Shown: piece by piece, positions 1 to 10,596 of the stretch | Numbering within the stretch: the stretch's first letter is position 1 | Layout: every line of letters starts with the position of its first letter | From: an uncultured Prochlorococcus sp. | GTDB lineage: Bacteria > Cyanobacteriota > Cyanobacteriia > PCC-6307 > Cyanobiaceae | Length of the DNA: 64,000 nucleotides | Assembly: GCF_902536725.1 (NCBI RefSeq) | Contig: NZ_CACAYO010000009.1 | Location: 1 to 64,000, forward strand | Direction: 5' to 3' | Position numbers and translations under genes: made by a program | The notes under the pieces: generated by a model | The model's database searches: none | What the model was told of the DNA's origin: nothing | The model's input: only the letters and a program-made list of their open reading frames with translations

Positions 1-674
1 AAGATAATTATCCTTCACAACCTTGGGAACTTTTAAGTGAAGAGAATAAGGTTAATCCTACAATTTGTAGCGATTGGGTATGGATAATTGACCCTCTGGA
101 TGGAACTAAGGACCTAATACAAAATACTGGAGAATACGCTGTTCATATTGCTTTGACCTACAGGAAAAAAGTAGTAATAAGTATCGTTTTAATTCCATCT
201 AGGGATGAAATATGGTTTTACCAAGAAGGTAAAGGGACTTGGTGTGAGTCATTAGATGGTCAAAATAGATCATTGGTTAATACGAACTCTAAAAGTATTG
301 AAGAAATTACTATTGTCACAAGCAGAAATCACTTTCATCCAGAACTTGCTGAAGGTTTAAAAAAAATATCGCCTTCTAAAGTATTGGGTATGGGGAGTAT
401 CGGTTATAAAATTACAGCTATTTTGCGAGGAGAAGCGGATCTTTATATTAGCTACTCCGGTCCAGAAGACTCAAGTCCGAAGGACTGGGATTTTGCTGCT
501 CCATTTGCACTTTTGAAAGGTAATGGAGGTAAAATTACTGATCTCAATTGTAGCGAAATAAGTTTCTTAAAGTGTAAAAACTACGAGCAAAAGGGATTTA
601 TCATCGCTTCTATTAACAATAACCATAAAGACATTTGCAAAAAATTAACAAATGCCTTTAAAACTTCATTTTAA
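1..674 (+). CDS. cysQ: 3'(2'),5'-bisphosphate nucleotidase / inositol monophosphatase family, 5' end outside window
   Basis: The reading frame is open from base 3 and has no start inside the window, so the gene begins upstream. The visible part holds the metal-binding motif IIDPLDGTKDL followed by the usual beta strands, and later WDFAAPFALLKGNGGKITD, which matches the second family motif (W-D-x-A-A-P). These are the Mg2+-dependent phosphatase signatures of the FIG superfamily. CysQ-type members remove the 3' phosphate from PAP made in sulfate assimilation; an inositol monophosphatase role cannot be excluded. The gene is convergent with pnp and ends 2 bases from it, leaving no room for a terminator. 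Confidence 0.85.
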   Translation, partial: DNYPSQPWELLSEENKVNPTICSDWVWIIDPLDGTKDLIQNTGEYAVHIALTYRKKVVISIVLIPSRDEIWFYQEGKGTWCESLDGQNRSLVNTNSKSIEEITIVTSRNHFHPELAEGLKKISPSKVLGMGSIGYKITAILRGEADLYISYSGPEDSSPKDWDFAAPFALLKGNGGKITDLNCSEISFLKCKNYEQKGFIIASINNNHKDICKKLTNAFKTSF

Positions 675-676
675 CT

Positions 677-2842
677 TTAATTTAGGGGAGCAACAGGAGT
701 TGGAGTTGGCTCTGGATAGGACATGCCTCCATTTTGTGCAACTCCTCTTAAAGTGAGGTTGATTCTCCCTCTGCTATCAATTTCTCTAACTCTTACAGTT
801 ACTTCATCGCCTTGTCTTACAACATCCTCAACTCTCTCAACTCTGGCTTCAGAGAGTTGTGAAATATGAACCATACCTTCTTTCCCTGGAAGTATCTCAA
901 CAAAAGCGCCTATGGGGATTATTCTCGTAACTACACCTGAGAAAATTTCACCTTCGTGAACCTTTCTTGTTAGACCTTCTATGATTTTTTGTGCTTCTTC
1001 AGCAGCAGCACCATCATGCGATGCGATAGTGACAATTCCTCCGTCCTCAATATCTATTTTTGTATTGGTTCTTTCAGTTATTCCTTTTATAGTTCTTCCT
1101 CCTGGGCCAATGACAGTCCCAATTAGTTCTGGATCAATCCTGAAGCTTAAAAGTCTTGGTGCATGAGGAGATAAAGATTCCTGAGGTTTATCAATTGCTT
1201 CTTGCATTTTCTCAAGGATATGTAATCTTGCTGGTCGAGCTTTTTTTATAGCATCTGAAATTACTGCGACTGGTAATCCAGTGATTTTCATATCCATCTG
1301 TAATGCAGTAATTCCTTTTTCAGTTCCGGCTACTTTAAAATCCATATCTCCAAGAAAGTCTTCAATTCCTTGAATGTCTGTAAGTATTCGGATATTGTCA
1401 CCTTCTTTGATTAAACCCATTGCAGTTCCACTCACTGGGGCTTTTAGAGGGACACCAGCATCTAATAATGAGAGTGTGCTCCCACAAACTGATCCCATTG
1501 AAGTTGATCCATTTGAACTTAGGACCTCACTTACGACCCTTAATACATATGGAAATGTCTCCTTGCCAGGAAGAACAGGTATTATAGCTCTCTCTGCTAA
1601 TGCTCCATGACCAATTTCTCTTCTGCCAGGAGTTCTCATTGGTCTAGTCTCTCCTACTGAATATGGTGGGAAGTTGTAGTGATGTAAATAAGTTTTCTCA
1701 GTACTTGGGTTAAGGTCATCCATTTCTTGAGCATCGCTTGGCGTGCCTAAGGTAGTGGTAGATAAAACTTGGGTTAATCCTCTTTGAAATAATGCAGAAC
1801 CATGTACTCTTTTTGGGAGAATTCCGGCAGAAGCTGAAATTTTCCTTACTTCGTCTAGATCTCTACCATCAACTCTTTTCCCATCATTAATGATTTGTGA
1901 TCTCATTAATTTCTTTGTGAGTTTTTTAAAGTCGGAACTTAATAACTTATCATTCTCTGATAAAAGTACTTTCAATTCGTTGTCTTCTTTTAGAGATTCA
2001 ATTTTACTTTGAGTCTCAACTTTTATTTTTTCGAGTTCAAGATCTCTCTCATCTTTTGATTGATCAAATTTCTTCAAAATCAACTCTATCCCTTTTGTGC
2101 AATTTTTCTCTAAATAAGAAGGCAATGTTTTATCTTCTTCAGGTTTTGAGGGTTTAATCTGTTTTATGCCTAAATCTTTTAGTAAATCTTCTTGAGATTT
2201 AATTAGTTCGGTTACTGCCTCATATCCAAAATCAATAGCTTCTATAGTATCTTGCTCTGATAATTGGTTGGCGCCGGCCTCAATCATTACAATGCCTTCA
2301 GGTGATCCTGCAACAACGATGTCCAAATCTCCTTTCTCTATTTCTCTATAGCTTGGATTTAAGATGAAATCATCTCCTATAAGACCAACTCTAACGGCAG
2401 CCATAGGTCCATAAAATGGAATCTCGCCAAGCAAGGTCGCTATTGAAGCCCCAGTAACAGCTAAAACATCAGCTGGAACCCTTTCATCTAAAGAAAGGCA
2501 AGAAGCAACTATTTGTATTTCGTCTCGCATCCATGCGGGGAAAAGCGGTCTCATGGGCCTATCAATCAACCTCGCAATTAAAGTCGCTCTTTCTGGAGGG
2601 CGACCTTCTCTTCTCATGAAACCACCTGGAATTCTTCCCGCAGCATATAATTTTTCCTCGTAATCACATATTAGAGGTAGAAAGTCACCAACTTCCTTTT
2701 TAGCAGTTTTTGTCGCTGTAACTAATAAAGATGTGTCTCCACATTCAATCATTACTGATCCATTTGCTTGAGGAGCATATAGTCCTGTAGTTAGTCGTAT
2801 CTCTCGTCCGTCAAACGTGATCGACTTATTTTGTCCTTCCAC
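677..2842 (-). CDS. pnp: Polyribonucleotide nucleotidyltransferase (PNPase)
   Basis: Full-length 721-residue PNPase, the phosphorolytic 3'-5' exoribonuclease that also adds heteropolymeric tails. Order of parts: first RNase PH-like domain (about 1-145), helical linker (about 240-330, charged and Lys/Glu-rich), second catalytic PH domain (about 325-545, with [19 protein letters not shown]), KH domain with the GPGG loop (about 565-620), and S1 domain (about 635-705). The start is GTG with no better in-frame ATG nearby. It is followed upstream by rpsN on the same strand at 190 bases distance, a common cyanobacterial neighbourhood. Confidence 0.97.
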   Translation of the reverse strand: MEGQNKSITFDGREIRLTTGLYAPQANGSVMIECGDTSLLVTATKTAKKEVGDFLPLICDYEEKLYAAGRIPGGFMRREGRPPERATLIARLIDRPMRPLFPAWMRDEIQIVASCLSLDERVPADVLAVTGASIATLLGEIPFYGPMAAVRVGLIGDDFILNPSYREIEKGDLDIVVAGSPEGIVMIEAGANQLSEQDTIEAIDFGYEAVTELIKSQEDLLKDLGIKQIKPSKPEEDKTLPSYLEKNCTKGIELILKKFDQSKDERDLELEKIKVETQSKIESLKEDNELKVLLSENDKLLSSDFKKLTKKLMRSQIINDGKRVDGRDLDEVRKISASAGILPKRVHGSALFQRGLTQVLSTTTLGTPSDAQEMDDLNPSTEKTYLHHYNFPPYSVGETRPMRTPGRREIGHGALAERAIIPVLPGKETFPYVLRVVSEVLSSNGSTSMGSVCGSTLSLLDAGVPLKAPVSGTAMGLIKEGDNIRILTDIQGIEDFLGDMDFKVAGTEKGITALQMDMKITGLPVAVISDAIKKARPARLHILEKMQEAIDKPQESLSPHAPRLLSFRIDPELIGTVIGPGGRTIKGITERTNTKIDIEDGGIVTIASHDGAAAEEAQKIIEGLTRKVHEGEIFSGVVTRIIPIGAFVEILPGKEGMVHISQLSEARVERVEDVVRQGDEVTVRVREIDSRGRINLTLRGVAQNGGMSYPEPTPTPVAPLN

Positions 2843-3030
2843 TTTTTTAAATTATAAATCTATACATAATTCATTCTTACATTTTAAAGGGACATATTGA
2901 GTCAATTATTTAAATAAGCTGTAAAATTTTTAAAATTGCTCTATAAATGAACTTTATTCAAAAAAAACTAAATCTAAATTAATTATCACTTTTGCAGAGA
3001 AAAATAATATTTAAAACAGAAAAACTTTTA

Positions 3031-3333
3031 CTACCAACTTGATTTAACTACTCCAGGGAGTTCTCCATTATGAGCTCTTTGTCTCAACTGATTCCTGCAA
3101 AGACCAAAATCTCTATAAACACCTCTTGGTTTTCCAGTAGCCCAACATCTATTCCTAACTCTATTAGGTGCTGAGTTTCTTGGAAGACCTTGAATCTTTC
3201 TATGTATTTCTAATCTTTCCATTGGATCTTTTGCAGCATTAAATTCATCTAATAATGATTTCCTCTTAGCAGCATATTTCTTCACAAGCTTCTTGCGTTT
3301 AACCTCTCTCGCAATCATCGACTTTTTAGCCAT
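3031..3333 (-). CDS. rpsN: 30S ribosomal protein S14
   Basis: 100 residues, the long zinc-independent form of S14: the paired CxxC zinc knuckles of the short form are absent. The basic N-terminus ([16 protein letters not shown]) and the C-terminal block with [19 protein letters not shown] and [11 protein letters not shown] are diagnostic. S14 binds the head of the small subunit near the 16S three-way junction. The gene stands alone between pnp and rseP rather than in the main ribosomal protein operon, as usual in cyanobacteria. Confidence 0.97.
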   Translation of the reverse strand: MAKKSMIAREVKRKKLVKKYAAKRKSLLDEFNAAKDPMERLEIHRKIQGLPRNSAPNRVRNRCWATGKPRGVYRDFGLCRNQLRQRAHNGELPGVVKSSW

Positions 3334-3396
3334 CTATGAAAATTTAAAAAACTATCATATATCCTAACAGCTTGCCTAACAATTTTTGAAATTAAT

Positions 3397-4476
3397 TTAT
3401 TGGTTTAACAATCTTTGTACGATTAGAAGTTGACTTGTATCCCTAATAATAAGAAGAACACTTAATCCAACTAAAAGAAAAAAACTTGATTGAGTAACTG
3501 CCATTTGTACTTTAACTGGGACAGGTTTCCCTCTAAATCCTTCAATTAAGGTGAAAACAAGTTGACCCCCATCTAGTAGTGGTAAAGGTAATGAATTAAG
3601 AACTGCTAGATTAATAGAGATTAAAGCCGCAAACAATAATATCCCTGTTCCTCCTTGTTCTGAAAGTTGAGCACCAATTTCAACGATTTTTACTGGTCCA
3701 CTTAATTGTTGTGCTGTTGAGGAGAAATTTGTTATTAAACCTTTATAGCCTTGAATTGTTTTTACTAAAAGTGATGAAAACTCATTATTAGTGTATTTAA
3801 AAAGTTCGTAAATGTTTTTTGTCTTTTTAGTTTCTTTCCTTATATTCGGTTGTAATTGAGCACCTATTGTTCCTTTCCCGTCAATATTTTTTGGTATCAA
3901 AGTTAAATCTTTGAAACTCCCATCTCTTTCGATTTTTATTGAAATTGGTTCGTCTGATGAATTTTGAATTTCTTTTACTAAAGTGGTAACGGCTTGATCC
4001 CCAACTCCTAAAGTATTAGTTTCGATTTCTAATATTTTATCCCCTGGTTCTAAACCAGCAAGAGAGGCAGCCTTCTCAGGTTGAGTAGCCAAAACTAAAA
4101 TGCCTGGTTCTGGATCAAATGGAATACCAACAGTAGTTACATTTATAATCAAGATTGAGTAAGCAAGTATTAAGTTGGCAAATACTCCAGCGGAAATTAC
4201 AACAACTCTTTGAATTATTGGTCTATTTTTTAAAAGATTTGGATCTTTAGGGTCAATATTATTTAGTTCTTCATCAGGGAAGGATACAAAGCCTCCAAGA
4301 GGAAAGGCTCTGAATGAATAAGTAATATCTCTAAATTTTTTTTGAATAATTGAGGGCCCAAAGCCAATTGAAAATCCATCAACATAAATACCTTGTAAAA
4401 TAGCCGCGAGAAAATGTCCCATCTCATGAAAAAATATGAGGAATCCAAGTACTGTTATTGAGGTTAAAACATTCAT
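3397..4476 (-). CDS. rseP: Site-2-type intramembrane metalloprotease (RseP/M50)
   Basis: 359 residues. The zinc-binding HEMGH lies at residues 17-21 in the first membrane segment, and the second active-site motif NSLPLPLLDGGQL is near the C-terminus. A single PDZ domain (about 125-200, with AASLAGLEPGDKILEI) sits between them, one fewer than in E. coli RseP. Such proteases cut transmembrane anti-sigma factors or remnant signal peptides in the membrane. The gene is 9 bases downstream of serS on the same strand and probably cotranscribed. Confidence 0.93.
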   Translation of the reverse strand: MNVLTSITVLGFLIFFHEMGHFLAAILQGIYVDGFSIGFGPSIIQKKFRDITYSFRAFPLGGFVSFPDEELNNIDPKDPNLLKNRPIIQRVVVISAGVFANLILAYSILIINVTTVGIPFDPEPGILVLATQPEKAASLAGLEPGDKILEIETNTLGVGDQAVTTLVKEIQNSSDEPISIKIERDGSFKDLTLIPKNIDGKGTIGAQLQPNIRKETKKTKNIYELFKYTNNEFSSLLVKTIQGYKGLITNFSSTAQQLSGPVKIVEIGAQLSEQGGTGILLFAALISINLAVLNSLPLPLLDGGQLVFTLIEGFRGKPVPVKVQMAVTQSSFFLLVGLSVLLIIRDTSQLLIVQRLLNQ

Positions 4477-4485
4477 TTTTTTATA

Positions 4486-5763
4486 TTAAGCAGTTTTTAA
4501 AAAATTTGATCCAAAATATGGAACCAGAGCATCTGGAATCTTAACGCTACCATCTGTTTGTTGGCCATTCTCAAGAATCGCGGCCATTGTTCTTCCAATA
4601 GCAAGACCACTGCCATTTAAGGTATGTATATATGTATTTTTTTTATCAATTTTTGATCTTATTGATGATCTGCGTGCTTGAAAGTCGAGGCAATTACTGC
4701 AACTTGAAATTTCTCTATAACATTTACTACTGGGAAGCCAAACTTCAAGATCAAAAGTTCTACTAGAAGAAAAACCTAAATCTCCAGTACAAATATCTAC
4801 TAATCTATAGGGTAAGTTGAGCTTTTTTAAAATGCTTTCAGCATCAGAAGTAATCTTTTTATGAGCTTCTAAAGATTTACTTGGATCACAAAACCAATAG
4901 AGTTCAACCTTATTAAATTGATGAAGTCTTATTAAACCTTTAGTATCCCTTCCATAACTTCCAGCTTCTCTCCTAAAACATGGACTATATGCAACGTACT
5001 TAATAGGTAACAGCTTGGGATCAATAAGCTCGTTTCTATGAAAAGCAGTTAGTGGAACTTCAGCTGTTGGAGAAAGCCATAAATCGTCATTGGAACACTT
5101 AAAACTTTCATTTGAAAATTTAGGTAATTGACCTGATCCGGTAAGACTTTCTGAATTAACCAAAGCTGGCGGCATTAACTCCAAGTAACCATTTTTAGTA
5201 TGCATATCGAGCATAAAATTAATTAATGCCCTCTCTAATCTGGCACCATTGCCTGTAAGAGTGATAAAACGACTTTTTGAAATTTTTGTTGATTTTACAG
5301 AGTCAAAAATATTAAGACTTTCTCCTATTTCCCAGTGTGATTTAATATTCTCTTTTATTAGAGGATCCCCCCAAGTTTTTATTTGTAAATTATCACTTTC
5401 ATCTTTCCCAATAGGCGCGTCTTTGCTAGGAAAATTTGGCAAATTATATATCTCATCATCTACTTCTTTGTCTAATATTCTTTGTTTCTCTTCGAGTTCA
5501 GAAATTTTAATTCTGTATTCGTTTCCCTTTTTCTTTAAATCGTTTAATTCCTGTGAATGATTATTTTGGGATTTTCCAATAACTTGACCGATTGATTTGC
5601 TTAATTTTTTACTCTCAGATTGGAGACTGGATATTTCTATATCAATTTCTCTTTTCTTAATAGTTAATTCGTGTATGTGAGATATCTTGTAAACTTTTCC
5701 TCTTAAGGATAAATTATCTTCAACAAGTGTTGGGTTTTCTCTTATTAATTTTTGATCTAACAC
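4486..5763 (-). CDS. serS: Seryl-tRNA synthetase
   Basis: 425 residues, class II synthetase charging tRNA-Ser. An N-terminal antiparallel coiled-coil arm that grips the long variable arm of tRNA-Ser spans about 25-110 (Lys/Glu/Leu-rich). Motif 2 is visible as [20 protein letters not shown], and motif 3 as [17 protein letters not shown]. The start is GTG. A tRNA-Ser(CGA) gene, one of its substrates, is elsewhere in this window at 27354-27438. Confidence 0.97.
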   Translation of the reverse strand: MLDQKLIRENPTLVEDNLSLRGKVYKISHIHELTIKKREIDIEISSLQSESKKLSKSIGQVIGKSQNNHSQELNDLKKKGNEYRIKISELEEKQRILDKEVDDEIYNLPNFPSKDAPIGKDESDNLQIKTWGDPLIKENIKSHWEIGESLNIFDSVKSTKISKSRFITLTGNGARLERALINFMLDMHTKNGYLELMPPALVNSESLTGSGQLPKFSNESFKCSNDDLWLSPTAEVPLTAFHRNELIDPKLLPIKYVAYSPCFRREAGSYGRDTKGLIRLHQFNKVELYWFCDPSKSLEAHKKITSDAESILKKLNLPYRLVDICTGDLGFSSSRTFDLEVWLPSSKCYREISSCSNCLDFQARRSSIRSKIDKKNTYIHTLNGSGLAIGRTMAAILENGQQTDGSVKIPDALVPYFGSNFLKTA

Positions 5764-5884
5764 TCTTTTTTTTTATTACATTAATAAAGATAGTTAATCA
5801 CGATTCATTATTTGGGTTTTTTGATTAAAAATTAACTAAATTAATGATTCCTGACTTATGGAATATTTTAAAAATTAAATTTTT

Positions 5885-7351
5885 TCACGATGCAGAGCGG
5901 GCCCGTCCTGTGGAGGACCATTTTTTTAGTAAATCAATTTGCTCTTTAGCAGTTCTTGATAAAGGAACTAATTCAGAAATTGCCTTTATTAAATCTTTCT
6001 CCATAAGTTCTCTATTTTCAGAGAATGAAATGTGCATCCCCTCTATTACTGCTTGTTCAAGTTCTGCACCTGAGAATCCATCTGTTCTATCGATGATAGT
6101 AGATAGAGGAAAACTGTAACCTGGTCTTCTTTTTTTTAAATGCAAATCAAGAATACTTTGTCTTTCTTCAGAATTAGGTAAATCAAGAAAAAATATCTCA
6201 TCAAACCTGCCTTTCCTTAATAATTCAGCAGGAAGCTTATCTATAGCATTAGCTGTTGCAATGACAAATACAGCTGATTCTTTTTCAGCCATCCAAGTTA
6301 GCAAACTTGCCAAGACCCTCTGACTTGTTCCTCCATCACTTCTAGCATCGCCACCAAAGCCCTTATCAATTTCATCGATCCAGAGGATACAAGGAGACAT
6401 TGCCTCAGCTCTTAAAATTGTTTCTCTAGTTCTTGCCTCGCTTGAACCAACAAGGCTAGAAAATAGTCTTCCAACATCTAACCTAAGTAGAGGCATCGAC
6501 CAACTCTTAGAAATTGATTTTGCGGTGAGAGATTTCCCTGTCCCTTGAGCCCCCACAAGTAACACTCCTTTTGGGATAGGTAATCCGTAATCTCTAGCTT
6601 CTTTAGAAAAAGCCCTATATCTTTGATTAAGCCATACTTTTAAAACATCTAAACCTCCAATATCATCTTGACTTGATTTGGCTTCGAAAAATTCTAAAAT
6701 TTCACTTCTAGCAATAACCTGTTTTTTCTCTTCAAGAATATCTTTAATATCTTCTTTACTAATTTTTCCTCTTTGAGCAAGGGCCTTTGCAGTGACTTGC
6801 TTTACTTTTATTTCGGTTAATCCACTTGAAGCTATAGAAAGTTCGTTTAAGTCCTTTTCCTCAAGATTTGAATTTGTATTAATAGCAATTTTTTTTATTA
6901 GATTTTTCAATTCTTTTTGATCAGGCAAAGGTAGGGTTACAATTGTCATTAATTCATCAAGATCTTCTGATGAGGGAAATAGATGGGAACTAATAATTAA
7001 ATTATGGCTGGTTTCCGTAAGCGCTGAAGATAGTTCTTTAATAGTCCTATTAATAGATGGATCATCATAAAACTTATGAAAATCTTTTACTAATAAAACA
7101 GTTGAAACTTCAGAGCTTTGTTCCTTAAGCCAATTAAGGACTCCAAGTGGATTGTTAGAAAATTTACCTTGTTCATTTATTAATCCTTTAATGCCACTCA
7201 CACAATCCCAGCAAACGAATCTTTTTATATTTAATCTTTCACAAGAAAAGTTAACTAGTTTTTCTAATCTTTCCTCTTCTTTAGTCCTGATCCAAATTAA
7301 TGAAGTTCTTGATTTTATAAGTAATTCTAAATTTCTACACCAAGAATTCAT
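5885..7351 (-). CDS. ycf46: AAA+ ATPase, Ycf46 family
   Basis: 488 residues. The C-terminal half is an AAA module: Walker A GAQGTGKS (Gln where most AAA proteins have Pro), Walker B CILWIDEIDKGF, then a sensor-1 region (FVIATANAID) and an arginine-finger region RKGRFDEIFFLDLP. The N-terminal ~230 residues form the degenerate AAA-like part typical of Ycf46, a protein encoded in red-algal plastids and cyanobacteria. In cyanobacteria the family has been linked to photosynthetic carbon uptake and use; the exact role is open. The gene lies 15 bases downstream of yidC. Confidence 0.9.
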   Translation of the reverse strand: MNSWCRNLELLIKSRTSLIWIRTKEEERLEKLVNFSCERLNIKRFVCWDCVSGIKGLINEQGKFSNNPLGVLNWLKEQSSEVSTVLLVKDFHKFYDDPSINRTIKELSSALTETSHNLIISSHLFPSSEDLDELMTIVTLPLPDQKELKNLIKKIAINTNSNLEEKDLNELSIASSGLTEIKVKQVTAKALAQRGKISKEDIKDILEEKKQVIARSEILEFFEAKSSQDDIGGLDVLKVWLNQRYRAFSKEARDYGLPIPKGVLLVGAQGTGKSLTAKSISKSWSMPLLRLDVGRLFSSLVGSSEARTRETILRAEAMSPCILWIDEIDKGFGGDARSDGGTSQRVLASLLTWMAEKESAVFVIATANAIDKLPAELLRKGRFDEIFFLDLPNSEERQSILDLHLKKRRPGYSFPLSTIIDRTDGFSGAELEQAVIEGMHISFSENRELMEKDLIKAISELVPLSRTAKEQIDLLKKWSSTGRARSAS

Positions 7352-7366
7352 TATTTAAGAATTTGA

Positions 7367-8509
7367 CTATTTTTTGCTGTTAGGTTCAAAAGGTAATCTT
7401 TTATCTGAAATAGTTGAAGCAGAAGTTGCTATTACTGTATCTTTGGCCAATAATTGTTGATCCAAAATTTTCTGTAGATTCTCAGGAAGAGCTTCTTTAT
7501 TAAGCAGAAAAGTCTGAAATGCTTGGAATATATTAGCAACAACCATATATAGTAAAACTCCTGCTGGTAGTGGGAAAAACAGGAACATTCCAGTAATCAT
7601 GATTGGTGTAATTTTATTTGCTGTCGATTGCTGTGGATTCGCAGGCATCCCTTGACTAGATAGAACTTGAGAAAGAAGTAGGGTTAATCCAAAGGCACCA
7701 ACTAGTGTTGCAATATCCCAATTAATTGCCCCATCAACGTAAAACCCAACTTGACCAAGAGCTTTAATAAAAAGGAAACCACTTTTTGCTGCTAAACCAG
7801 GTATTTTCGCCTCAATTGTTGCATCCCCTGGTTTAATTGCTGTAACTGTACCGTCTTGAGAAACCTTAAGATTTTCGGATCCTTTAGAAACGGTCCAAGT
7901 GGGGAGAAATTTTGATCCATTGTCATATTTAGATAAAACTTCCGAGTAGCTATTGCCGTTTGTTGTTTGTAAATTTATTTTTACGGATTCTTCTGTTCCT
8001 AATTTTGTTCCACTGGGGATTGAAGCTACTACAGGAAAATGAGATTTTTCTGTAATGAATATAGAGTGTCTTGGAGATTTGTAGGGTTTTGGATCAATAG
8101 CTGCTACTTGATCCTGTGGAACTACCTTGAGATTTATGTTGTATGGGACATCAGCGAATGGTGATCCTCTTAAAGTTGCAAATAATGCGAACAAAACGGG
8201 CATTTGTACAATTAAAGGGAGGCAACCTGCTAGGGGACTACCAAACTCATTCATTAATTTTCCAAGTTCTTCTTGCTGTTTCTTTGGATCACCTGAAAAC
8301 TTAGATTTTATTTCTGCTTGTCTTTTTTGCATTACTGGTTGGGCAATCTTCATCCTCCTTGCGCTTCTAATGGAGCCAGCGCTTAGAGGGAAAAGTGCAA
8401 TTCTAATTACGACTGTTAATGCAACAATCGCTAATCCGTAACTAGGAACTAAACCGTAGAAAAAATCTAGAATCGGGATAAGTAATTTTTCAGAAATGAA
8501 CCCTATCAC
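7367..8509 (-). CDS. yidC: Membrane protein insertase YidC/Oxa1
   Basis: 380 residues, GTG start. Membrane segments sit near residues 15-35, 90-115, 265-290 and 305-330, with the conserved cytoplasmic stretch between the first two ([19 protein letters not shown]) and [20 protein letters not shown] entering the second. Between segments two and three is an insert of about 130 residues on the outer face containing a strand pattern ending in [20 protein letters not shown], which resembles a bacterial Ig-like (Big_2) fold. YidC inserts thylakoid and plasma-membrane proteins. It belongs to the conserved rpmH-rnpA-(PH protein)-yidC-ycf46 cluster. Confidence 0.95.
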   Translation of the reverse strand: MIGFISEKLLIPILDFFYGLVPSYGLAIVALTVVIRIALFPLSAGSIRSARRMKIAQPVMQKRQAEIKSKFSGDPKKQQEELGKLMNEFGSPLAGCLPLIVQMPVLFALFATLRGSPFADVPYNINLKVVPQDQVAAIDPKPYKSPRHSIFITEKSHFPVVASIPSGTKLGTEESVKINLQTTNGNSYSEVLSKYDNGSKFLPTWTVSKGSENLKVSQDGTVTAIKPGDATIEAKIPGLAAKSGFLFIKALGQVGFYVDGAINWDIATLVGAFGLTLLLSQVLSSQGMPANPQQSTANKITPIMITGMFLFFPLPAGVLLYMVVANIFQAFQTFLLNKEALPENLQKILDQQLLAKDTVIATSASTISDKRLPFEPNSKK

Positions 8510-8581
8510 GATATTAAAAAGAGTGTAATTTTATTAGACATTTTATTTTACAGGAAAATAAGGTTTTTGTAATTAATTTAT

Positions 8582-8995
8582 TTAGGACTTAGTAGCAAAT
8601 CCCTCAACCTCGTTGAGATTTGGAATTTGTGATCTTTTATTTATATTTTCTTCAATAAATTTTTGTTTTTCTCTGAATAAAGGTAATGATTTCATTTCAA
8701 CCTTTGATCCGTCATTAAGGATAAGAACCATATCACCGTATGATCCGAATCCTCTTGGAATTGATCTAATTTCTTCGATGTTACTTAATGAAACTTGTGT
8801 TTTGTTTTTACCAAACCAACCTCCATCTATTGAAATTATTTTGTTTGTAATTTTATATCTCAACCACAATGCTCTAACTATTGCAGCAAAAGTGAATGGT
8901 AATCCAAGAATAGTTATACCTGCAAGAAGATTTATAATTAAATCACCTTTTGCGGGCCCACCTTCATAAATAATTTCTTCATTCATGTTAATCAT
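8582..8995 (-). CDS. PH-domain membrane protein between rnpA and yidC
   Basis: 137 residues. One or two membrane segments near residues 18-45 (LIINLLAGITILGLPFTFAAIV) are followed by a domain with the strand pattern of bacterial pleckstrin-homology proteins (YKITNKIISIDGGWFGKNK, then VSLSNIEEIRSIPRG). The start codon overlaps the rnpA stop as ATGA, so the two are translationally coupled. This position in the rpmH-rnpA-yidC cluster is a cyanobacterial hallmark. Function is unknown; an aid to membrane protein insertion is a guess from position only. Confidence 0.8.
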   Translation of the reverse strand: MINMNEEIIYEGGPAKGDLIINLLAGITILGLPFTFAAIVRALWLRYKITNKIISIDGGWFGKNKTQVSLSNIEEIRSIPRGFGSYGDMVLILNDGSKVEMKSLPLFREKQKFIEENINKRSQIPNLNEVEGFATKS

Positions 8996-9378
8996 TTGAT
9001 TAGACGAGATTTGAACATTAAGTTTTGAAATTCCTCCAAAAGTCTACTTTTATCATTGCAGAAATCTCCAAATTTAAGGTTAACAAGTAACCAATATGGT
9101 TTGTGGTTATTAATTTTTTGAATATTTGTTAATAACCACTCTTGCAGGATTCTTCTTAATTTATTTCTTTCTACAGCTTTTTTTGAAACTTTCTTACTAA
9201 TAGCAATGGCAACCCTCAATTTATTTGAGGTATTTTTGAGTTTATGGGTTAAAAGAATATTTGGATTCGATATCGCAACTTTAAAAGTCATTAATTTTCC
9301 ATGATATGTTATGGAATTTTTATGAATGTAATTAAAGGTCCTATGTCCTTTTAAACGCATATCCTTAGGTAAGGCCAT
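8992..9378 (-). CDS. rnpA: Ribonuclease P protein component
   Basis: 128 residues. The RNase P protein signature is clear: AIAISKKVSKKAVERNKLRR, the RNR motif that contacts the catalytic RNA, in the expected middle position. It cooperates with RnpB RNA to remove tRNA 5' leaders. It is 12 bases downstream of rpmH and overlaps the next gene by 4 bases, forming one transcription unit. Confidence 0.95.
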   Translation of the reverse strand: MALPKDMRLKGHRTFNYIHKNSITYHGKLMTFKVAISNPNILLTHKLKNTSNKLRVAIAISKKVSKKAVERNKLRRILQEWLLTNIQKINNHKPYWLLVNLKFGDFCNDKSRLLEEFQNLMFKSRLIK

Positions 9379-9390
9379 TTAAAATTAAAG

Positions 9391-9528
9391 TTATACAGCT
9401 ACTCTCTCTCTACCTTTTTGTCTTCTGCTTTTAATAACTCTTCTGCCTGTATGAGAACGCATTCTTACTCTAAAACCAGATACACGTTTTCTTTTCCTTG
9501 AAGTTCCGCCAAAAGTTCTTTTAGTCAT
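9391..9528 (-). CDS. rpmH: 50S ribosomal protein L34
   Basis: 45 residues; too short for a length-filtered gene search but unmistakable. The protein starts [19 protein letters not shown] and continues with [19 protein letters not shown], the classic L34 sequence, with the typical cyanobacterial [10 protein letters not shown] start. It is the first gene of the rpmH-rnpA-PH-yidC cluster and is the usual chromosomal partner of rnpA. Confidence 0.98.
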   Translation of the reverse strand: MTKRTFGGTSRKRKRVSGFRVRMRSHTGRRVIKSRRQKGRERVAV

Positions 9529-9558
9529 TTGTTTAATTATCCTTATTTAATTTATCAT

Positions 9559-10134
9559 TTAATCGATCACTATAGTCCAGCTTCCTAAATAACTTGAAAA
9601 TGATTTCCCTTTAGGTTGCCCGAATGAATTAAATTGATACAAGCCTGATTTTTTTGGATTAAAGATTTTAAAGACAATTGCATAACTTTCCTTGTTAGAA
9701 AGAATTGGGCTGTAGGGGTAAATATCTAAAGAACGTAAGCCTGATTCTTCAGTCTTGATTTCGAAATCAGCTGGAATTTCTTCTAGACATTTAGTTCTGC
9801 TATCAAAACCACCTATTTTTACTTTGCAAAAGCTAATTTTTTCATTATTTAGAGTTGATTTAAAGGTCTTAGGAATTGCTAAATTAATTTTTAAGAGATC
9901 AGTTCTTCTATCAGATGGCCTTAAGAAAAAATAAATTGTATTTCTAAATCTCCTTTTATTTTCTTTTTGAAACCACTTTAATCTTCTAAAACTATCGTCT
10001 TGATCCCACTGGAATTCTAATCCTGCTCTAACATCTTGAATATTGTAAAAGGGAGTTAAAACAAAAAATGTAGAGATTATTATAAATCTTAAAATTTTAA
10101 GATTTAGAGTAAGCTTCTTTGTGATTTTTAACAT
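9559..10134 (-). CDS. Secreted DUF2808 protein
   Basis: 191 residues. A basic N-terminus (MLKITKKLTLNLK) and a hydrophobic stretch to about residue 37 (ending VRAG) form a signal peptide or anchor. The remainder holds the cyanobacterial DUF2808 pattern: FFLRPSDRRTDLLKINLAIP, and near the end PKKSGLYQFNSFGQPKG with a final SYLGSWTIVID. The family is found almost only in cyanobacteria and is thought to be extracytoplasmic; no function is established. It is on the strand of rpmH, 30 bases downstream of the aroH side, without visible coupling. Confidence 0.75.
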   Translation of the reverse strand: MLKITKKLTLNLKILRFIIISTFFVLTPFYNIQDVRAGLEFQWDQDDSFRRLKWFQKENKRRFRNTIYFFLRPSDRRTDLLKINLAIPKTFKSTLNNEKISFCKVKIGGFDSRTKCLEEIPADFEIKTEESGLRSLDIYPYSPILSNKESYAIVFKIFNPKKSGLYQFNSFGQPKGKSFSSYLGSWTIVID

Positions 10135-10206
10135 TAAGGGAATGGAATTTAGAGGTTTAGTTCGTGCTATTCAAATTTAAAGCAGAAAAAATAATTTTCA
10201 TTAAGG

Positions 10207-10590
10207 TTAACATCTATCTGTCCTTAATTTTGCAGCGCCTTTTAAATAAGGGTGCTTTATTGCATAATTTGGTGGCAATAAAACTTGAGCCATTATTCTT
10301 ATACAAAAATCAACATCATTGGATACGTGCATTTGTTGACAGTCTAAAAAGGCAACTGAATCAAGTCCATTAAATTTCCTTGCAATTGAAGCGGGAAAAC
10401 ATGCATTTAAATCTTTTGTCGCCGTGAATGTAATGGATAATATGTTCGTCCTAATCAAATCGTTGCGTGAAATTAATTCATCAATTAATTCCACTACAGC
10501 AACTTCTATTTCCTTAACAGAATTCCCAGATGCTGTAGTGGCACCACGTATAAATGTAATTTTATAATTATCTTTCATTTTTTCAGACAT
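10207..10590 (-). CDS. aroH: Chorismate mutase, AroH type
   Basis: 127 residues, the monofunctional AroH-class enzyme (trimeric beta-alpha fold) that converts chorismate to prephenate for phenylalanine and tyrosine. Seen: the N-terminal FIRGATTASGN carrying the active-site arginine, SITFTATKDLNACFPA in the middle, and FLDCQQMHVSNDV with the catalytic-region Cys and flanking residues, then RIMAQVLLPPN. It sits 6 bases downstream of sppA on the same strand and is likely cotranscribed with it. Confidence 0.93.
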   Translation of the reverse strand: MSEKMKDNYKITFIRGATTASGNSVKEIEVAVVELIDELISRNDLIRTNILSITFTATKDLNACFPASIARKFNGLDSVAFLDCQQMHVSNDVDFCIRIMAQVLLPPNYAIKHPYLKGAAKLRTDRC

Positions 10591-10596
10591 ATCGAT

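Noticed and set aside
1..674. cysQ-like gene as a truncated pseudogene
   Set aside because: The frame is open from the window edge; absence of the start is only due to the window boundary.
10164..10373. Plus-strand frame opposite aroH
   Set aside because: Overlaps the clear chorismate mutase; composition is a shadow of the coding strand.
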